From NCBI GenBank assembly GCA_938036405.1, contig CALHPT010000164.1:1-8971 (forward strand): DNA of 8,971 nucleotides, in the 5' to 3' direction. Position 1 is the first letter of the stretch. Every line of letters begins with the position of its first letter. Below, one piece after another: positions 6,748-8,971 of this stretch. The notes below the pieces were generated by a model. That model did no database searches, was not told the origin of the DNA, and saw only the letters and a list, made by a program, of their open reading frames with translations. This DNA is from an uncultured Tannerella sp. (GTDB taxonomy: Bacteria > Bacteroidota > Bacteroidia > Bacteroidales > Tannerellaceae). A program made the translations under genes and the position numbers.

Positions 6748-7146
6748 ATGTCGTCCACCCCGCTACGCATCGAGCATGTGGCGCTCTACACCGCTGATCT
6801 GGAGGCGACGCGCGACTTCTTCGAGCGTTACTTCCACGCCACCGCCGGTCCGCTCTATCACAATCCGACGAAGCAGTTCCGATCGTATTTCCTCACCTTT
6901 CCCGGCGGCAGTGCCCGGCTGGAGATCATGACGCGGCCCGCGTTGCTTCCGTCCGCCTCGGCTGATAGTCTCGGTTACGCCCATATCGCCCTCAGCGTGG
7001 GCAGCCCGGCGGAGGTGGACGCCCTGACCGATCGGCTGCGGAGCGACGGTTACGCCGTCCTCAGCGGCCCACGCACCACCGGCGACGGATACTACGAAAG
7101 CGTAGTCGCTGCCGTCGGCGGTCTCACGATCGAGATCACCGTCTGA
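6748..7146 (+). CDS. VOC-superfamily (glyoxalase-like) metalloprotein
   Basis: This is a small single-module protein of 132 residues with the vicinal-oxygen-chelate fold, as in lactoylglutathione lyase and related lyases and dioxygenases. It begins IEHVALYTADLEATRDFFERYF, the usual first beta-alpha unit. Four candidate metal ligands sit where glyoxalase I has them: H10, E59 (RLEIM), H79 (GYAHIALSV) and E129 (TIEIT). The module therefore looks catalytically complete. The glyoxalase reaction itself is not proven, because many VOC proteins act on other substrates. The start codon is six bases after the pdxH stop, indicating an operon and probably translational coupling. I see no clear mechanistic link to vitamin B6. 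A broad detoxification role for reactive carbonyls is plausible but only inferred. Confidence 0.88.
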   Translation: MSSTPLRIEHVALYTADLEATRDFFERYFHATAGPLYHNPTKQFRSYFLTFPGGSARLEIMTRPALLPSASADSLGYAHIALSVGSPAEVDALTDRLRSDGYAVLSGPRTTGDGYYESVVAAVGGLTIEITV

Positions 7147-7153
7147 TGGGGAT

Positions 7154-7188
7154 GTTGAGCTGTTGGTTTGTTGAGTTGTTGAGCTGTT
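7154..7188. repeat. Short low-complexity direct repeat after the VOC gene
   Basis: GTTGAGCTGTT occurs at 7154-7164 and again at 7178-7188, with the related GTTGAGTTGTT between them. The stretch is built from TTGAG(C/T)TGTTG-like units. It is noncoding in all likelihood and begins eight bases after the VOC stop codon. No function is apparent. Confidence 0.6.
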
Positions 7189-7214
7189 ATGGTGCGTACC
7201 CGGCAAACTTGGCT

Positions 7215-7242
7215 GGCGTCCCTGACGCCTTGACTTTCTTTT
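7215..7242 (+). terminator. Candidate terminator of the pdxH-VOC transcript
   Basis: GGCGTC (7215-7220) pairs perfectly with GACGCC (7224-7229) around a CCT loop. TTGACTTTCTTTT follows on the plus strand. The stem is short and the T tract is interrupted, so strength is uncertain, but position and direction suit termination about 70 bases after the VOC stop. Confidence 0.5.
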
Positions 7243-7244
7243 CG

Positions 7245-7278
7245 CCTCCTTTTCTTGTGTCAAGACAAGAAAAGGAGG
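7245..7278. repeat. Perfect 14-bp inverted repeat hairpin in the convergent region
   Basis: Bases 7245-7258 (CCTCCTTTTCTTGT) are the exact reverse complement of 7265-7278, with a 6-nt loop GTCAAG. Neither side is followed by a T run, so it is not a standard intrinsic terminator by itself. It sits between opposed transcription units directly after the 7215-7242 hairpin. Its form is typical of dispersed intergenic hairpin repeats, but copy number cannot be judged from one window. Confidence 0.75.
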
Positions 7279-7290
7279 GTGCACCTACCC

Positions 7291-7355
7291 CAAGAAGAAA
7301 AGAAGAGGCGCCACCTCGGAGAAGTCGCTCATCAACGACTCCCCGAGGCAGCGCC
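7291..7355 (-). terminator. Candidate terminator of the GNAT gene
   Basis: On the minus strand a three-part stem forms. GGCGC (7307-7311) pairs with GCGCC (7351-7355), CCTCGG (7314-7319) with CCGAGG (7343-7348), and AGTCG (7323-7327) with CGACT (7336-7340), with small internal mismatches. The following minus-strand sequence is TCTTCTTTTCTTCTT (bases 7306 down to 7292), T-rich though interrupted. It begins about 29 bases after the acetyltransferase stop codon. Confidence 0.6.
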
Positions 7356-7383
7356 CCTATACCTATTATATATAGCGCGTCCG

Positions 7384-7668
7384 TCAGGCCTTCACGTCCG
7401 CCAGCGACGCGTCGCGCTCGAAGCTCTTCCTGACAAACGAGCACACCGGGACGATCTTCAGTCCCTCGCGTCGAGCAAAGTCGACGCCCGCGTCAATCAG
7501 CAGTCGGCCGTAGCCCTTACCGCCGAAGTAGCTCTCCACGCCTGTGTGATCCACGGCGATCGTCGTCGCGCTCTGCCACTCGTAGGTCATCTCGCCGGCA
7601 TACAGTTCATCTTCATAGATGACGAATCGGCCGCGCCGTCCGTCGTCTTCTTGGTCTATTCGTGTCAT
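7384..7668 (-). CDS. Small GNAT-type N-acetyltransferase (COG2388-like)
   Basis: This is a 94-residue protein resembling the minimal single-domain acetyltransferases of the COG2388 / Acetyltransf_CG group, which bind acetyl-CoA; their physiological acceptors are largely unknown. Visible features are an RFVIYEDELYAGEMTYEW beta region (14-31), the HTGVESYFGGKGYGRLLIDAGVDFARREGL core (about 41-70) that forms the acetyl-CoA pyrophosphate loop and following helix, and PVCSFVRKSFER (about 73-84), a family hallmark with cysteine in the CSFV/CPFV motif. The usual RGKGxG loop reads GGKGYG, so the leading arginine is replaced by glycine. Length is normal for this group. The start at 7668 is the only good one. 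The gene follows pckA on the same strand with 119 bases between, including a strong terminator that ends only 22 bases before its ATG. How it is expressed is therefore unclear. The substrate cannot be predicted. Confidence 0.85.
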   Translation of the reverse strand: MTRIDQEDDGRRGRFVIYEDELYAGEMTYEWQSATTIAVDHTGVESYFGGKGYGRLLIDAGVDFARREGLKIVPVCSFVRKSFERDASLADVKA

Positions 7669-7690
7669 TTCGTTTTAAGGGGGGATGGAT

Positions 7691-7739
7691 AAAAAGAAGC
7701 GTGCCCCCTTCGCTCTTTTTGAGGTGAGGGGGACACGCT
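7691..7739 (-). terminator. Intrinsic terminator of pckA
   Basis: Read on the minus strand, AGCGTG (7739-7734) pairs with CACGCT (7703-7698). After one unpaired base (7733), CCCCC (7732-7728) pairs with GGGGG (7708-7704), and the stem can extend two further pairs. The apical loop is large. TCTTTTT follows (bases 7697 down to 7691). The hairpin begins about 48 bases after the pckA stop codon. On the plus strand GTTTT follows the hairpin, so weak function in the other direction is possible. Confidence 0.85.
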
Positions 7740-7787
7740 GTTTTGATTCATGTCAATGGGGTTGCTATAGATCCCGACTGAGGGAGA

Positions 7788-8971
7788 TTACAGCTTCGGG
7801 CCCGCAGCTACGAGGGCCTTACCAGCTGCATTGCCTTCGTACTTCACGAAGTTCTTCACGAAGCGTCCAGCCAAATCCTTAGCCTTCGTCTCCCACTCGG
7901 CTGCGCTAGCGTACGTGTCGCGCGGATCGAGAATCTTCGGATCAACGCCCGGCAGTTCTGTCGGGATCTCGAAGTCGAAGAAGGGCAGCTTCTTCGTCGG
8001 CGCCTTGAGGATGTGCCCCTCGAGGATCGCGTCGATGATGCCGCGTGTGTCGCGGATCGAGATACGCTTGCCCGTGCCGTTCCATCCGGTGTTCACCAGA
8101 TAGGCCTTGGCACCGCTGCGCTCCATCTTCTTCACCAGCTCCTCAGCATACTTCGTTGGGTGCAGTTCGAGGAAAGCCTGTCCAAAGCAAGCGGAGAAGG
8201 TCGGTGTCGGCTCCGTGATACCGCGCTCTGTACCGGCCAACTTCGCCGTGAAACCAGAGAGGAAGTAATACTTCGTCTGCTCCGGCGTCAGGATCGACAC
8301 TGGCGGCAGCACCCCGAACGCGTCGGCGGAGAGGAAGATCACATTCTTCGCAGCCGGTCCCTTCGAGATGGGTTTCACGATTTTATCGATGTGATAGATC
8401 GGGTACGATACGCGCGTGTTCTCGGTCACACTCTTGTCTTTGAAGTCGATCTTACCGTTCGCATCTACCGTCACGTTCTCCAGCAGGGCGTTGCGCTTGA
8501 TGGCGCGATAGATGTCTGGCTCGCTGTCCTTATCCAGGTTGATTACCTTGGCGTAGCATCCGCCCTCGTAGTTGAACACGCCTTCGTCGTCCCATCCGTG
8601 CTCGTCGTCGCCGATCAGCAGACGCTTCGGGTCGGTCGACAGCGTCGTCTTGCCCGTACCCGAAAGGCCGAAGAAGATGGCAGTGTTCTGTCCGTTTATA
8701 TCTGTGTTTGCCGAGCAGTGCATCGAAGCAATACCTTCCAGCGGCTTGAAGTAGTTCATCATCGAGAACAGTCCCTTCTTCATCTCGCCACCGTACCAGG
8801 TGTTGATGATCACCTGCTCCTTGGAGGTCAGGTTGAAGACCACAGCCGTCTCAGAGTTCAGCCCCAGTTCTTTGTAGTTCTCCACCTTCGCCTTCGAAGC
8901 GTTGTAGACGATGAAGTCTGGCTCAAACGACTCCAGCTCTTCCTCTGTCGGTCGGATTAACATGTGCGTTA
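7788..8971 (-). CDS. pckA: ATP-dependent phosphoenolpyruvate carboxykinase, N-terminus outside window
   Basis: This cytosolic enzyme interconverts oxaloacetate + ATP and phosphoenolpyruvate + CO2 + ADP. It serves gluconeogenesis and, in many anaerobic Bacteroidota, works in the carboxylating direction towards succinate. The window holds the C-terminal part, about 393 codons of a family length near 535-540, so roughly 145 N-terminal residues lie beyond base 8971. The frame stays open upstream of the internal Met at 8963 (codons for Thr-His precede it), so that Met is not the start. Counted from that Met, the active-site motifs are YGGEMKKG (57-64, metal/substrate lysines), SMHCSAN (80-86), the P-loop GLSGTGKTTLS (99-109), and LIGDDEHGWDD (116-126, metal-binding aspartates). 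Also present are ENTRVSYPIYHID, GTERGITEPTPTFSACFG and TGWNGTGKRISI. The visible part is intact and ends with a strong terminator. Confidence 0.98.
   Translation of the reverse strand, partial: THMLIRPTEEELESFEPDFIVYNASKAKVENYKELGLNSETAVVFNLTSKEQVIINTWYGGEMKKGLFSMMNYFKPLEGIASMHCSANTDINGQNTAIFFGLSGTGKTTLSTDPKRLLIGDDEHGWDDEGVFNYEGGCYAKVINLDKDSEPDIYRAIKRNALLENVTVDANGKIDFKDKSVTENTRVSYPIYHIDKIVKPISKGPAAKNVIFLSADAFGVLPPVSILTPEQTKYYFLSGFTAKLAGTERGITEPTPTFSACFGQAFLELHPTKYAEELVKKMERSGAKAYLVNTGWNGTGKRISIRDTRGIIDAILEGHILKAPTKKLPFFDFEIPTELPGVDPKILDPRDTYASAAEWETKAKDLAGRFVKNFVKYEGNAAGKALVAAGPKL

Noticed and set aside
5952..6797. 281-codon plus-strand frame overlapping pdxH
   Set aside because: It is in a different frame from the unmistakable PdxH protein, and its arginine/proline/alanine-rich translation is typical of an out-of-frame G/C-rich gene.
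7146..7692. Plus-strand frames of 95 and 145 codons after the VOC gene
   Set aside because: They read through hairpins and terminators and are antisense to the acetyltransferase gene. No protein features are seen.
8013..8960. Plus-strand open frame opposite pckA (315 codons)
   Set aside because: It is antisense to a highly conserved pckA, with low-complexity translation.
8961..8963. Met at 8963 as the start of pckA
   Set aside because: The reading frame continues to the window edge, and the full family N-terminal domain is missing, so this is an internal methionine.

Overview
The window comes from a member of the Bacteroidota with a G+C-rich genome for that phylum. The evidence is an adjacent SusC/SusD outer-membrane pair, candidate promoters of the Bacteroides type (TAnnTTTG at -7), and coding sequence rich in G/C at third codon positions. 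The style resembles Tannerella, Parabacteroides or Porphyromonas relatives, but nothing here fixes the genus.

Left part (1-5435), minus strand: a two-gene operon. The first gene encodes a SusC/RagA-type TonB-dependent outer-membrane transporter. It is followed after 31-36 bases by a SusD/RagB-type surface lipoprotein. The operon has a recognisable promoter about 180 bases upstream, a roughly 170-nt leader, and two intrinsic terminators in tandem at 1-105. No glycosidase, sensor or sigma/anti-sigma gene is visible, so the substrate cannot be named.

Middle (5279-6087): an 809-base divergent intergenic region between susC (minus) and pdxH (plus). It holds the most unusual structure of the window. 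Eight copies of a 14-bp palindrome (consensus TTGTCTATAGACAA) start every 41-42 bp from 5628 to 5933. An AT-rich ATATATATG-like element lies near the middle of most gaps. The array has partial mirror symmetry about the fourth palindrome, including a perfect 25-bp inverted repeat at 5664-5688/5831-5855. It does not look coding and is not a CRISPR. The period is close to four DNA helical turns, so all copies would face the same side of the helix.

Right part (6088-8971): a plus-strand pair, pdxH (pyridoxamine 5'-phosphate oxidase) and a glyoxalase/VOC-fold protein six bases downstream. A convergent, hairpin-rich intergenic region with terminators for both strands follows. Then come two minus-strand genes: a small GNAT-type acetyltransferase and, upstream of it, ATP-dependent phosphoenolpyruvate carboxykinase (pckA). 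The pckA N-terminus lies beyond the window end. A strong intrinsic terminator sits between pckA and the acetyltransferase gene.

Apart from susC-susD and pdxH-VOC, the genes appear to be separate transcription units of ordinary metabolism. The palindrome array is the part that known gene content does not explain.
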